Positions 14,817-25,122 of a stretch of DNA of 64,000 nt are shown piece by piece. The stretch comes from DASPLX01 sp035627375 (GTDB taxonomy: Bacteria; Pseudomonadota; Gammaproteobacteria; Burkholderiales; Burkholderiaceae_D), in the NCBI GenBank assembly GCA_035627375.1, contig DASPLX010000037.1, positions 62,001 to 126,000 of the forward strand, written 5' to 3'. Below the pieces are notes generated by a model. It did not search any database and was not told the origin of the DNA. It saw nothing but the letters and a program-made list of their open reading frames with translations. Position 1 is the first letter of the stretch. Each line of letters begins with the position of its first letter. Both the position numbers and the translations under genes were made by a program.

Positions 14817-17800
14817 ATGGCTTTCACGAAGAAAGTAGGCAAGCTCGTCGTCGACATGGCGGCCGATGTTGCCGCTCTGCGCGGCGACATGGCCTCCGGC
14901 GCGAAGGCCGTCGAGGATGGCTCGCGTCGGATCGAGTCCGCCGCTGGCATCGCGAAGGCCGGTTTGGTCGGCATGGCGGCGGCGCTCGGTCCGATCACGT
15001 TCCACCAGATGATCCGTGGCGCCGCTGATGCGATGGACGCGGTCGACGAGCTATCGAAGAAACTGTCGATCAGCTCCCGCGCCCTGCAGGAGTACGCCTA
15101 CGCCGGCAAGCTGTCCGGCGTCCAAACCGACGACATGGCTGGCAGCCTGAAAAAGCTGCAGGTGACGATGCTCGAATCGATCAGCGGCGGCAAAGAGCAG
15201 GCGGCCGTGTTCAAGGCGCTGGGCATCGCCGTGAAGGACAACAACGGACTCATGCGCACCGCCGGCGCCGTGCTCGAAGATGTCGCCGACGTATTTGCCC
15301 GCATGCCGGACGACGCGACCAAGACGGCCCTTGCAATCAAGCTATTCGGCAAGAACGGCGCGGAGCTGGTCGGCTTCCTGAACCAAGGCAGCGTCGGCAT
15401 CAAGGACCTGCGCGAAGAGGCGCATGCCCTCGGTGCGGTCCTGGAGGACGAGGCGCTCAAAGCTGCCGCGGACTTCAACGACCAGCTTGACCGCCTGCAG
15501 ACATCTGCACACGGCGCGCGCAACGCGATCGTCGCGGATCTGCTGCCGCCGATCAATGACCTGATCGAGCGCTTCATTCAGGGGCGTAAGGCCGGGATGG
15601 GCTTCTGGGAAGCGGCCATGTCCGCAGGTTCGACCACGGTCGGCCGTGCCATGGGTCAAAGTTACGGCGACATGATTCGCGAGATCGATCGCGACATCGA
15701 GAACCTGCGCACCAGCACGAACCCGTTCGCGCTTTTCGGGGGCGACAACAGCAAAGAGTTGGCCGCGCTCGAACGCAAAAAAAAGGCGATGCAGGCGATG
15801 CAGGCACTTCGTGCGCTCGAGGGCGCTGCGAACGGTGCGTACGAGGACCAGAACGACCGCCGTTTGCGACCGGCGCCGCTCAACCTGTCGATGCCGGATG
15901 TCGGCGCCCAGGACGAAGCCTATCGCGCCGGCATCGCCAAGCTCGAAGGCGCCTACCGGATCGCCGAGAACAACCTCAAGACGCACCTGGACATCCTGCA
16001 GTCGCAGTACAACCGCGGACTCGTCGGCGACCGCCAGTATCTGGAACAGCGGTACCAGCTCGAACGCGAGGCCCTGCAGAAGCAGGACGAGCTACGCAAG
16101 CAGGAAATCGCCGCCGCTTCGAAGCAAGGCAAAACCGATGACGTTGCGAAATACGTTGCAGAGCGCAACGATATCGCGAACAAGCTGCGGGTACTGGAGG
16201 AGCAGATCGCCGAGCGTCGTGCAACGTTGGAAACGCAGCTGCAGCAGCAGATCATCCAGATCGAGGCTGACGGCTTGAAGAAGCGCGGCCAGTTGAGCGA
16301 CGCCTACGTCGCCGAGTTCCAGGCGAAGTACGCGGCGACGATGAAGCGCGCGCTGCTCGACGGCAATCAAGAGCTCGTCGACGCCTTGACTGAGCTCTAT
16401 CAAAGCGGCCTGTCCGAGGCGCAGTTCAACGAGACCAAGGCGCGCTTCGAGGAGGCGTTCACACAGCTCGGCATCGAGATTGAACGTGTGCATTCGATCG
16501 CCGAGGCGGACGGCGGCATCGTCGCCAAGTTCAACGCTGCCGGCATGGCCGATGAGATCCGCGACAAGGCACTACCGCAGCTGCAGAAGTTCGCCGACCA
16601 GCTCAAGGAAATCGCCGAGGAATCCGGCAATCTGGGATTGAAGCGCCAGGCGGCCGAGCTCGGCCGCACGCTCGAACGCGAGGCGCGCAAGACTGAGTCG
16701 GTCTGGAAGGACACGGTAAGGAGCATCGAGGGGGATTTCCGCGATACATGGCGCGCGGCATTGAGTTCGAATGGCGACGCTTGGGACGATCACCTGCGAT
16801 CGCTGCGGGACAAGTTCAAGCTGAACGTGATCGACGCTATCTACGACATGCTCGCGCGGCCGTTCGTCATGCGCTTGGTCGCGACCACATCCGGCTCATT
16901 TGGTTTCAATGGAATTGCCCAGGCGGCGTCGGGATCCGGCGGCATGAGTGGTATGGGCGGCATGCCGAGCCTGGATTGGCTGACCGACTTTGGTGGTTCC
17001 GTGACATCGACGACCGCCAACATGGCCAACTGGTTCATGAACAGCGACATCCAGGTGTTCAAGGACATCGGGAACGTGCTTGGATCAAATGCTGCGTCGA
17101 TTGGCGAAGCCGCCAACGGCATCGGCGCCGCCATGAGCTACATCAACGCGTTGAAGGCCGCCAAGGATGGTAATTGGGGGCAGGCGGCCGGTACCGCGAT
17201 CGGACAGTATTTCGGCGGGCCGATCGGGGCATTCGTCGGCAACAAGATCGGGTCGTGGGTCGACAAGAAATTCGGTGGTGAGGAGCGCGGCGGGGCGCAG
17301 TATGGCTATAAGTTCGACAATCAGACGCTGTACAACAATCGCCGCGGATCGGCCGTCGCTGGTGCCGCTCCCGGTGTCAACTTCCTAGAAGGACCGAGCG
17401 GCGGCGAGATCGCGAAGGATGAGGTGAAGGGGGCAATCGCCGGCGCCGTCGATACGATCAATGCGTATCTCAAAGGCCTCGGATCGAGTGCGACGCTGAC
17501 GGGATTTCAGGCTGGCCTCGAAACGAGCGACAAGGGGCGCGGCGGCGTGTTCTCGGGCGGTACGCTGTCCACCGGCGTGACCTTCGGCGAATCCGGCCGT
17601 GGCGACAATTATGCCGGGACGTTGTTCGAGAAAGCGAGTACGCAGTCTCCGGACGCAAAAACGGCTGTGATCAACTTCATGGCCGACCTCAAGCAGGCAA
17701 CCGTGCAGGCGCTGCAGGCCGCGACCGACATCCCGAAGTCGATCGCCGAGCAACTGCGCAGCGTCGATGCCGAGAAATTGACCGAGGAAGAGGCTTCCAG

Positions 17801-19559
17801 CTTGCTCGCTGGCATCGGCGCGCAGATCGCGGCGGTCAATCAGTTCCGCGACGCGATCTCGGCATTGCCGCTGGCCTCGCTGCGCGATTTGAGCTTCGAT
17901 GCGGCAGCTGCACTTCTCAAGTTCTCGGGCGGGGTGCAAAACCTGACAGCCGGCATGCAGGCGTACATCCAGAACTTCTACTCGGAACAGGAGCGGATGG
18001 ATGCACTGTCGCGTTCCGTTCAGGATCAATTGAAGGCCGTCGGCTATACCAACATCACGACCAAGGAGCAATTCCGGGCCGCAGTCGACGAACTGGTCAG
18101 GAGCGGCGCGGTCCTCACCGAGGAGGGAGCCAAGGCGTACGCCACGATGATGGGCGTTGCGAGCGCGTTTGCCCAGGTCGCGGACTACGCCAAGAAAGCA
18201 GCAGACGAAGCGATCGACAGCGCACGACGCCAGGCAGAAGAGACAGCCCGCGCCCAACAGGAGGCGCAGCAGCAAGCGCAGCGGGTCGCACAAGAGGTTC
18301 TGGAGGCTGCTCAAGAGCAGGCCCGCCGAAGCCGGGAAGAGGCACTTCGTGATGTCGAGGAAGCCTACATTCGCGAGCGCGACCTCCTGCGGGACCGTGC
18401 CCAGCGGCTCGATGAGTTCGCGCGATCGCTGAGATCGTTCAACGACTCGCTGCGGACTGGTGCCTTGTCGCCGCTGTCGCCGATCCTGAAGTATCAGGAG
18501 CTCAAGGGGCGCTTCGACAAGACGTATGCGATGGCGCTGGCCGGGGATCCGAACGCGCAAGGACAGCTACAGGCGGTGGCGCAAGAGTTCCTGGAGGCGT
18601 CCCAGGTCATCAACGCGAGCTCGGAGGCCTACGTTCGCGACTACGACGCCGTGACGGCGGCGATTGAGAGTGCGGCACAGGCAGCCGCCGCACAGGCGGA
18701 CATGGCACGTAGCGAGCTGGCGCTGCTCGAGCGGTCCGTCGCCGGCATCCTGGACCTGAATCAGAACTTCATGAGTTTGCGCCAGGCGATCGAGAGCTAT
18801 CTCGCGGTCGATCGCGCAACGGCTGGCTTGACCGGCGTTGGCAACACCGCTGGGAATTCCAGCCTGCAGCAGGTACGTCAGTACGGTGCCCAGTACGGCA
18901 TGGATGCGTATTACCTGATCCAGGGCGTCAACGACTTCGGTGCCAAGCTGGAGGTGGCGCAACGAACGGCGCAGGCATCCGGATCGGGCGCGCTGAATTT
19001 CGGCGCGCACTCGATGGACTACTGGGCCAACGTACAAGCGTTGTTCGACGCCGGCCGGAACCCGACGGCATCGCAGTCGATCAATGAATCGATATCGGCG
19101 GCCAGCAAGGCGGCCGTCGAGTCGCTGTATGGCGAGCTGTTCAATCGGCATAGCGACGCCGGCGGCCTGTCCTACTGGTCGGCAAAGCTCGATATGGGCA
19201 CGGCGACGATTGACGACATTCGCGCGTCGATGCTGCAGTCGGCTGAGTACATGCGTCTGCACGGCTCGCATGCAAGCGGGCTTGATTACGTACCGTTTGA
19301 TGGATACCGTGCCGAGCTCCACCGCGGCGAGGCCGTGCTGAGGGCGTCCGAGGCCAGCGAGTACCGGTCCGGCCGTAACAGTAAGGATGTCGCGGCGGCT
19401 CTGGAACGCCAAAGCGCGGCAATGGATCGGCAGACCGCAGCGATCGACCGGCTCGTCGGTGCCGTCGCGACCGGGCAGGGAGGACTGTCGGAGGACATCC
19501 GCGACATGCTGCAGCACTTGTCGTTCGTGATGGGCAAGAGAAAGGCGGTGATGGCATGA
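14817..19559 (+). CDS. Tape measure protein
   Basis: A 1,580-residue protein that sets tail length and helps eject DNA. The N-terminal part is helical. Residues about 380-700 are long coiled coil, and another Ala/Gln/Glu-rich coiled coil lies near 1130-1200. A glycine-rich, partly hydrophobic middle (about 690-850) may insert into membranes. Near the C-terminus, ESLYGELFNRHSDAGGLSYW matches a DUF4214 domain, followed by GLDYVPFDGYRAELHRGEAV, a common tape-measure ending. The size would suit a tail of over 200 nm by the usual 0.15 nm per residue rule. The stop overlaps the next start by ATGA. Confidence 0.92.
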   Translation: MAFTKKVGKLVVDMAADVAALRGDMASGAKAVEDGSRRIESAAGIAKAGLVGMAAALGPITFHQMIRGAADAMDAVDELSKKLSISSRALQEYAYAGKLSGVQTDDMAGSLKKLQVTMLESISGGKEQAAVFKALGIAVKDNNGLMRTAGAVLEDVADVFARMPDDATKTALAIKLFGKNGAELVGFLNQGSVGIKDLREEAHALGAVLEDEALKAAADFNDQLDRLQTSAHGARNAIVADLLPPINDLIERFIQGRKAGMGFWEAAMSAGSTTVGRAMGQSYGDMIREIDRDIENLRTSTNPFALFGGDNSKELAALERKKKAMQAMQALRALEGAANGAYEDQNDRRLRPAPLNLSMPDVGAQDEAYRAGIAKLEGAYRIAENNLKTHLDILQSQYNRGLVGDRQYLEQRYQLEREALQKQDELRKQEIAAASKQGKTDDVAKYVAERNDIANKLRVLEEQIAERRATLETQLQQQIIQIEADGLKKRGQLSDAYVAEFQAKYAATMKRALLDGNQELVDALTELYQSGLSEAQFNETKARFEEAFTQLGIEIERVHSIAEADGGIVAKFNAAGMADEIRDKALPQLQKFADQLKEIAEESGNLGLKRQAAELGRTLEREARKTESVWKDTVRSIEGDFRDTWRAALSSNGDAWDDHLRSLRDKFKLNVIDAIYDMLARPFVMRLVATTSGSFGFNGIAQAASGSGGMSGMGGMPSLDWLTDFGGSVTSTTANMANWFMNSDIQVFKDIGNVLGSNAASIGEAANGIGAAMSYINALKAAKDGNWGQAAGTAIGQYFGGPIGAFVGNKIGSWVDKKFGGEERGGAQYGYKFDNQTLYNNRRGSAVAGAAPGVNFLEGPSGGEIAKDEVKGAIAGAVDTINAYLKGLGSSATLTGFQAGLETSDKGRGGVFSGGTLSTGVTFGESGRGDNYAGTLFEKASTQSPDAKTAVINFMADLKQATVQALQAATDIPKSIAEQLRSVDAEKLTEEEASSLLAGIGAQIAAVNQFRDAISALPLASLRDLSFDAAAALLKFSGGVQNLTAGMQAYIQNFYSEQERMDALSRSVQDQLKAVGYTNITTKEQFRAAVDELVRSGAVLTEEGAKAYATMMGVASAFAQVADYAKKAADEAIDSARRQAEETARAQQEAQQQAQRVAQEVLEAAQEQARRSREEALRDVEEAYIRERDLLRDRAQRLDEFARSLRSFNDSLRTGALSPLSPILKYQELKGRFDKTYAMALAGDPNAQGQLQAVAQEFLEASQVINASSEAYVRDYDAVTAAIESAAQAAAAQADMARSELALLERSVAGILDLNQNFMSLRQAIESYLAVDRATAGLTGVGNTAGNSSLQQVRQYGAQYGMDAYYLIQGVNDFGAKLEVAQRTAQASGSGALNFGAHSMDYWANVQALFDAGRNPTASQSINESISAASKAAVESLYGELFNRHSDAGGLSYWSAKLDMGTATIDDIRASMLQSAEYMRLHGSHASGLDYVPFDGYRAELHRGEAVLRASEASEYRSGRNSKDVAAALERQSAAMDRQTAAIDRLVGAVATGQGGLSEDIRDMLQHLSFVMGKRKAVMA

Positions 19560-21169
19560 GCGACTTGATCGTCCTGTTGGAAATTGATGGCTACAACAAG
19601 GACACCAGCACCGTCGAGACGCTGCGCTTCTGTTCCGGCCTGGCGTATCGCTTGCGCCCCAGCGAGACGCCAGCAAACGCGCTATATCGGCCATTCCTGA
19701 TCGACGCCGGCTGGACGCGGGTCGACGTGTTCAACAGTCCAGGCGACTACGGTCACGTCACACCCGGGCGGATCGTCCTTGACGATTCGAGCGGAGCGCT
19801 GGGCAAGTCGCTCGTGAACTATGCCTTTGACGGCCGCAAGATCGTGCAGCGGATCGGGCTACGCGGCGCCGCCTATCCGGGCGGGTTCACGACGATCCTC
19901 AACGGCACGGTCGACGGTCCTCCGGCGTTCGGCAACCGCCGGATCGTCTTTCGTCCGGCCGACCTGACGGCCTCGATGTGCAGGCCGCTGCAGACGCTAC
20001 GGTATGCGGGCAACAACACGCTGCCGAACGGGCTCGAAGGCGTCGATGACTTGAAAGGTCGGGTCAAGCCGATCGTGTTGGCGCTGGCGTCGAACATGGA
20101 ACCGATCCTCGTCAACACGTCGAAGCTGATTTACCACGTCTCGATTCCACTGGGATCGTCGACGCACACGGTCAGTGCGGTTCGCGACAAGGGCGTCCCG
20201 CTGACCGCCGATCCGGCGTACGCGAATGTGACAGACCTGCTGGACGATACCAAGGCGCCGGCAGCCGGAAAGTACAAGGTCTTGTCGACGACGACCGACG
20301 GCTGCTATATCCGCGTCGGTCAATCGCCGATCGGTCAGCTCACGCTCGACGCCGCCTATGGCAACGCCGCCGCTCGGACGCACGCGCAGTGCTGGAAGCG
20401 CGTCCTCGAACTGTTCGGCGGCGTGAGTGCTTCCGACATCTCGTCTTCGGACGTAACCGCGCTCGATACCGCCCTTGCCGGCGAGATCGAATATGCATTG
20501 TTCGACGAGGTCAAGATCGAGGACGTATTGCGCGAGATCGCCGAGAGCGCTGGCGCCAGCTGGTACGGCGATTCGACTGGCGTGCATCGGCTGCAGCAAT
20601 GGGCGACGCCGAGCGGTCCGGCTGTCGAGACGCTGACCAAGCTGCGCAACGAGAAAAGCGAACTCGTCGATCCGATCGGCAATGGCGATATCGCGCCGGC
20701 GTACCTGGTCACGCTGTACTTTGGGCGCAACTGGACCGTGCAGCAGGATGCGAATCTCGGCGGCGACAAGACCAATCCCGGGACCGATACTGTGCGCGCG
20801 CCGGGTGGTCGTGCCGCGTTGGCCGCCCGTAACTGGCTGGCGCAGGAATACCGGAAAGTGTCCGCGACGGACACCAGCGTCAAGACAGCACACCTCAATG
20901 CCGTCGAACTGACGATGCGCTCGCTGCTGAACGACCAGACGCAGGCGCAGGCGTTCGTGGATGCCCAGCTGGCGCTGTACAAGGTCGCGCGGCACATGAC
21001 CGAGCTAGTCGTCTGGCTGTCGCAAACGCAGCTCAACACGATCCGCGTCCGCAGTGTGGTCACGGTCAAGGATTCCTATTGGAACTACGACAGCGGCCGT
21101 CTGATGCGCGTCGCCGGCATTCAGCCGGACATGGAAACCGGAAAGACGCTTTTGAAATGCTGGGGATGA
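19556..21169 (+). CDS. Tail-tip/baseplate protein, unknown family
   Basis: A 537-residue protein directly coupled to the tape measure gene. It is beta-rich at the N-terminus (MSDLIVLLEIDGYNKDTSTV) and mixed afterwards, with no catalytic motif I can identify. Genes at this position in siphophages without lambda-type M-L-K-I-J usually encode distal-tail or hub proteins, which is the likely role. The C-terminus (DSYWNYDSGRLMRVAGIQPD) reads like a tail-hub beta domain. Function is by position. Confidence 0.65.
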   Translation: MSDLIVLLEIDGYNKDTSTVETLRFCSGLAYRLRPSETPANALYRPFLIDAGWTRVDVFNSPGDYGHVTPGRIVLDDSSGALGKSLVNYAFDGRKIVQRIGLRGAAYPGGFTTILNGTVDGPPAFGNRRIVFRPADLTASMCRPLQTLRYAGNNTLPNGLEGVDDLKGRVKPIVLALASNMEPILVNTSKLIYHVSIPLGSSTHTVSAVRDKGVPLTADPAYANVTDLLDDTKAPAAGKYKVLSTTTDGCYIRVGQSPIGQLTLDAAYGNAAARTHAQCWKRVLELFGGVSASDISSSDVTALDTALAGEIEYALFDEVKIEDVLREIAESAGASWYGDSTGVHRLQQWATPSGPAVETLTKLRNEKSELVDPIGNGDIAPAYLVTLYFGRNWTVQQDANLGGDKTNPGTDTVRAPGGRAALAARNWLAQEYRKVSATDTSVKTAHLNAVELTMRSLLNDQTQAQAFVDAQLALYKVARHMTELVVWLSQTQLNTIRVRSVVTVKDSYWNYDSGRLMRVAGIQPDMETGKTLLKCWG

Positions 21170-21170
21170 A

Positions 21171-22040
21171 ATGGCCAATCCGAAGTTTTGTTATCCGAAC
21201 TGGACCCTGCCGTCGTCGATCTACACGCCGACCTTGACCGGTAGTGGCTGGACCGACCTCGCGAAGCTGCAGGGCGACGTGTTGTCGGAGATGGCGCGCT
21301 ATCCTGGCGTCAATCCGGCCAATACGAAGGTTGTTATCGATCTGGCGACGACACGGGCGATCGAGATCCTCGCGTTGCCTTTCCATAACGCGAAGCTTGG
21401 CGACAAAGCGCGCATTGAAGTCGCGACCGATGCGGGATTCACGAGCATCGCACTTGATACCGGATTCAAGGAGTTTTTCGGCGAGATCTACCCTTACGGC
21501 ACACTTCCATGGGGAAGCGAGAACTGGCTCGACGGCCAAATGACCGAGGAGCAGGCGGCTGGACGCCGAATCCCATGGATACACGTTGCGTCGGAGCCGG
21601 TCCTCGGCCGCTACCTGCGCGTATCGCTCGACTTTTCGACGAACTCCGACGGCTACGCGGATCTGGGCCAAGTGATCGCCTCGCCGGCACTGACGCCGGT
21701 TTATAACGTGTCGTATGGTGTCTCGGTGCCGTTCTATCGAGATCCTTCCGTTAAAACGCGATCGCGCGGCGGAGTCCAATTTGCCGAGAAGCATGAGAAG
21801 TACCGGGTATGCAGCATGCAGCTCGACTGGCTCGGTACCGACGAGCTGTATGGACAGTTCTTCGAGTTCGTCAGGGAGTACGGCGTCAGCAAGCCGTTTT
21901 TCTTCATCTACGACTCGGATGCCGCGACGGCCATCCTGAAGAAGCAGAGCTTCATGGCGGTGGCGGAAATGATCGGCGATCCCAAAAATCGGCTGCACGA
22001 CACCAACTCGTTACCAGTCGATATCAGCGAAACCTTCTGA
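21171..22040 (+). CDS. Tail protein, unknown family
   Basis: A 289-residue protein one base after the previous stop. The N-terminal half contains a beta-sandwich-like pattern (VVIDLATTRAIEILALPFHN, later GRYLRVSLDFS) resembling jelly-roll carbohydrate-binding modules. The C-terminal part ends in a conserved-looking SKPFFFIYDSDAATAILKK stretch. It is probably a tail-tip component between hub and fibre; a binding role is inference. Confidence 0.6.
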   Translation: MANPKFCYPNWTLPSSIYTPTLTGSGWTDLAKLQGDVLSEMARYPGVNPANTKVVIDLATTRAIEILALPFHNAKLGDKARIEVATDAGFTSIALDTGFKEFFGEIYPYGTLPWGSENWLDGQMTEEQAAGRRIPWIHVASEPVLGRYLRVSLDFSTNSDGYADLGQVIASPALTPVYNVSYGVSVPFYRDPSVKTRSRGGVQFAEKHEKYRVCSMQLDWLGTDELYGQFFEFVREYGVSKPFFFIYDSDAATAILKKQSFMAVAEMIGDPKNRLHDTNSLPVDISETF

Positions 22041-22049
22041 GGACATAGC

Positions 22050-24140
22050 ATGCCATTCACTTTTACCATCAACGGTCACACGTACACGAGCGACCCGGCA
22101 AATGTCTCGGTGCCGGACGGTTATCGGTTCATCAAATACGGCTACATCACTGCGCTCGCGAATCTGGCGCAGGATATCGTCGCTGTGATGACACAGGCGA
22201 TTGCGGATACGACGGCGTCCGCCGCCGCTGCGGCGGCAAGTGCGGCGACTGCGGCCGCTGCGCCTGGCACAAGCGCGACATCGACTACGTCGCTGTCGAT
22301 CGGCACGGGTACCAAGACATTGACGATCCAAACCGGCAAGTCGATCGCAGTAGGTGCGAAGATGCTCGTTGCGCGTACGTCGGACGTGACGAAGTGGATG
22401 TTGGGCAGCGTCGTGTCGTACAACAGCAGCACGGGCGAGCTCGTGCTGACCGTTGGAACCGGCGACACGAGCGGGTCGGGAACCTATACCGATTGGACAG
22501 TGAGCTTGTCGGGTCCGATGGGAACGTCGACCAAAATACAGAACGTGGTGACCGGCACGTCAAATATCAACCTAACGAGCACTCCGACGTTCGCCATTTT
22601 GACGCCGACCGCGTACGGCGCGTGGTTCAAGCTACCAGATGCCACTGGATGTGGAGTGAGCGGTACGCCGCTCCATGCGTTGAAGAACAACAGTGTGTAT
22701 CCGGCTCGCGTATTGAACGACAGCGGGACGCTGCTCGGCTTCGTGCCGCCGAAAACGACGCTGTACGCATCCTGTGAAAACAACGGCAGCGCGGCCGGTG
22801 TATGGGACATTCCCGGGATTGAACTCTACGGTGCCGCTGCCCAGTTGCTGACCGCAAATCTACGCAGTAACGTAAAGGTCACAGCGCTAAATGCGAATGA
22901 AGATGTCATTTTCGGTACGAATTCGAGCGGGCATCTCTACGCTACCGTCTACAACAAAAGCACGAATCAATGGGGTGCCGTGACGGCAATCCGTGCCGCA
23001 AATATCGGCGCGAATTATGGCGTTTGCACATGCGCAGCCGACAAGGTTCTTGTTGTATCCGCCACCACTTCGACCACGAATTTCGAATCTGTCGTCATTA
23101 CCATTGCGGGCGGCTCGGTCTCGGCGGTCGGTACACCGGAACCGAAAACGCTCTCTGCCAATATTTCGAATTTTGTCGCCGGTTCGGAATTGCAGGAAAT
23201 TAATGGCGCTTATGTTACGTCCTACATCACCGCGACGCCGACGCTCGAACTGCGTTCGATCGCCGTCAGTGGGACGACGCCCGCAGCAAGCAATGCGACG
23301 ACGTTATCCGGCACGGCTGGCGGTCATGTCAGCGGATCGGGCACCGTTGCCGTGGTCGCGTCGTATGAATCGGGCTCCGTTCATGTTAAGCCTTACACCA
23401 TATCTGGTTCGACCGCGCCAGCCGTCGGCACGGGCGTTACCGATACCGTGACTGGTGCCGGTACGATTCGTCATTTCTCGAAGATGTCCTCGGGACGATG
23501 GGCCATTGTCTATGACGACAACTCGCAATTGATCGGTGGGTTCGCCTCGCTAACGGGTACGACGGTCGCGACGAGCATCGTAACGATCTTCGGCACTCCG
23601 AATTTTTCCGACGCGATCCAAGTCGGCGCGAACAAACTGCTCGTGACGACAAGCGACAACTCGCAGCCATGCTACAACCTCGTGAACGACAACGGCTCGG
23701 GCACGGCAAGTCCGGGCACCGCAATTGATGTCGAGGCCGCAGGTTTGAGCCGTCATTGCCTGTATGTCGACGGCACGAACGTTTGCGTATATGCGGCAAG
23801 TTCGAATACGCAATACGTCAACGTTATCAACTGTTCCGGCGCGAGCCCGGTATTGTCGCGAACTACCGGGAACATGAATTTCACCGCAGGCTATATCCCG
23901 ACCTGGTCGCTGGCAGATACCATCGGCCGGCGCAATCCATTGGGCCTTTATGGCACCAAAGCGGCATACCGCATGCCGTCGAATAGTTCACCGATCAATA
24001 TCAAGATTGTCGACGGCGTGCCGTTGACCGAGGCGCGTAACGGATTTTTCGGTACGAGCAATCACAGGGGAAGTGCGGCTAATACCGCATGGATCACCGA
24101 TCAATCGACCATGATCACCAAAATGGAGTGCGTAGCATGA
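22050..24140 (+). CDS. Putative tail fibre / receptor-binding protein
   Basis: A 696-residue protein. The N-terminus (MPFTFTINGHTYTSDPANVS) probably attaches to the tail. An Ala-rich helix (about 50-75) follows, then a Ser/Thr/Gly-rich beta region with repeated short strands that resembles propeller or fibre structure. Codon use is more AT-rich than in the head genes, as often seen in host-range proteins. Its place at the end of the tail module, before lysis genes, fits a fibre. The next gene overlaps by ATGA and may encode its chaperone or partner. Confidence 0.65.
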   Translation: MPFTFTINGHTYTSDPANVSVPDGYRFIKYGYITALANLAQDIVAVMTQAIADTTASAAAAAASAATAAAAPGTSATSTTSLSIGTGTKTLTIQTGKSIAVGAKMLVARTSDVTKWMLGSVVSYNSSTGELVLTVGTGDTSGSGTYTDWTVSLSGPMGTSTKIQNVVTGTSNINLTSTPTFAILTPTAYGAWFKLPDATGCGVSGTPLHALKNNSVYPARVLNDSGTLLGFVPPKTTLYASCENNGSAAGVWDIPGIELYGAAAQLLTANLRSNVKVTALNANEDVIFGTNSSGHLYATVYNKSTNQWGAVTAIRAANIGANYGVCTCAADKVLVVSATTSTTNFESVVITIAGGSVSAVGTPEPKTLSANISNFVAGSELQEINGAYVTSYITATPTLELRSIAVSGTTPAASNATTLSGTAGGHVSGSGTVAVVASYESGSVHVKPYTISGSTAPAVGTGVTDTVTGAGTIRHFSKMSSGRWAIVYDDNSQLIGGFASLTGTTVATSIVTIFGTPNFSDAIQVGANKLLVTTSDNSQPCYNLVNDNGSGTASPGTAIDVEAAGLSRHCLYVDGTNVCVYAASSNTQYVNVINCSGASPVLSRTTGNMNFTAGYIPTWSLADTIGRRNPLGLYGTKAAYRMPSNSSPINIKIVDGVPLTEARNGFFGTSNHRGSAANTAWITDQSTMITKMECVA

Positions 24141-24571
24141 GCGTACTGATTCTCGAAAATGGCGAGGTAATTGGCCCGTTCAAAACCATTGAACCTTTGG
24201 AAGATCGTTTGCGCTGTGACGGTGTGGACTATCCGTTTACGGTAATCGGTGAATACACGATCGATGAAAACGACGGCCTGGCGCCTGTAGAAGCAAGACC
24301 GCCGATCGTTCCGTTAATCGTTCCAAGCCGTAAGGCCTTCAAGATCATGAAACGGACCGAGTACAGTCCGGGCCTGTCATGGTACGACCATATCATCGCC
24401 ACGATCGAGGCGATTCCAGACCCGCAGCAGCGCGAAGATGCGATGACCGACTTCATGAAGTCCCTGTACTTCGAGCGGTATAGCGTGCAGACGTTGTCGA
24501 TCGGCGCGTTGGCTGGTCTGTCGATAGCGCAGCTCGACTGGTTCTTCATCGAGGCAGATAAACTGCCGTAA
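24137..24571 (+). CDS. Small protein coupled to the fibre gene, unknown
   Basis: A 144-residue protein whose ATG lies in the fibre gene's stop (ATGA); AATGGAG is a weak upstream ribosome-binding site. The first 60 residues form a beta domain (MSVLILENGEVIGPFKTIEP) and the rest is helical. By position it could be a fibre assembly chaperone; no family is recognised. Confidence 0.6.
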   Translation: MSVLILENGEVIGPFKTIEPLEDRLRCDGVDYPFTVIGEYTIDENDGLAPVEARPPIVPLIVPSRKAFKIMKRTEYSPGLSWYDHIIATIEAIPDPQQREDAMTDFMKSLYFERYSVQTLSIGALAGLSIAQLDWFFIEADKLP

Positions 24572-24601
24572 TCATTTCGTTCTTGTCCAAAGGGGGCGAT
24601 G

Positions 24602-25090
24602 ATGCGGATCGCGTTCTACAAGGGAAAACAGCGGTTATTCAACCGCTTCGTCTGCTGGTGGACCAATGGCCCGTACTCGCACTGCGAGGTCGTGTTCGAT
24701 GCCGGTCCGGGGCTCGTGTCGCCGGCATTGTGTGCGTCGTCGTCTTTCATGGACGGCGGCGTCCGTTTCAAGGTGATCGATCTGGACCCAGAGAAATGGG
24801 ACGTGATCGATGTGCCGGCGCTGAGTCAGGAACAGGCCTACCGTTGGTTCCATGAGAACGAGGACGCCGGCTACGACCTCATCGGGCTGCTGTCGACATC
24901 GTTCCCTATTCGGCATTCCATGTGGCGCTATTTCTGCAACGAGGCAGTCGGTGCTGCAGGGGGATTGCAGGACGCCTGGCGCTTTAACCCGACGAGTTTC
25001 GCACGGGTATGCGAGCTGCTTGGCGGCCGATGGATACAAGGCGGTCCACCTTGGGTCGTCAACGCCCCGAGCTATCAACTGGCCGCCTGA
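24602..25090 (+). CDS. Permuted papain-fold (NlpC/P60-like) hydrolase
   Basis: A 162-residue protein. H27 (PYSHCEVVFD) comes before C112 (YFCNEAVGAAGG), the order seen in circularly permuted papain-like amidases such as YiiX/LRAT-type proteins; the Cys-Asn-Glu motif resembles their FCSE motif. It may cleave peptide or lipid amide bonds, perhaps in the cell wall during entry or lysis. An ATG at 24599 would add one Met. The stop codon lies in the loop of a terminator-like hairpin. Confidence 0.72.
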   Translation: MRIAFYKGKQRLFNRFVCWWTNGPYSHCEVVFDAGPGLVSPALCASSSFMDGGVRFKVIDLDPEKWDVIDVPALSQEQAYRWFHENEDAGYDLIGLLSTSFPIRHSMWRYFCNEAVGAAGGLQDAWRFNPTSFARVCELLGGRWIQGGPPWVVNAPSYQLAA

Positions 25091-25110
25091 TGGCGGCCTT
25101 TCTTTTTTTC
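25081..25110 (+). terminator. Strong terminator-like hairpin between tail and lysis modules
   Basis: A perfect 7-bp GC stem (25081-25087 with 25092-25098) with a four-base loop containing the upstream gene's TGA stop, then a T-rich tract to 25110. It separates the tail module from the lysis cassette. It is the third co-oriented hairpin of this kind. Confidence 0.75.
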
Positions 25111-25122
25111 GATAGGAATCGC

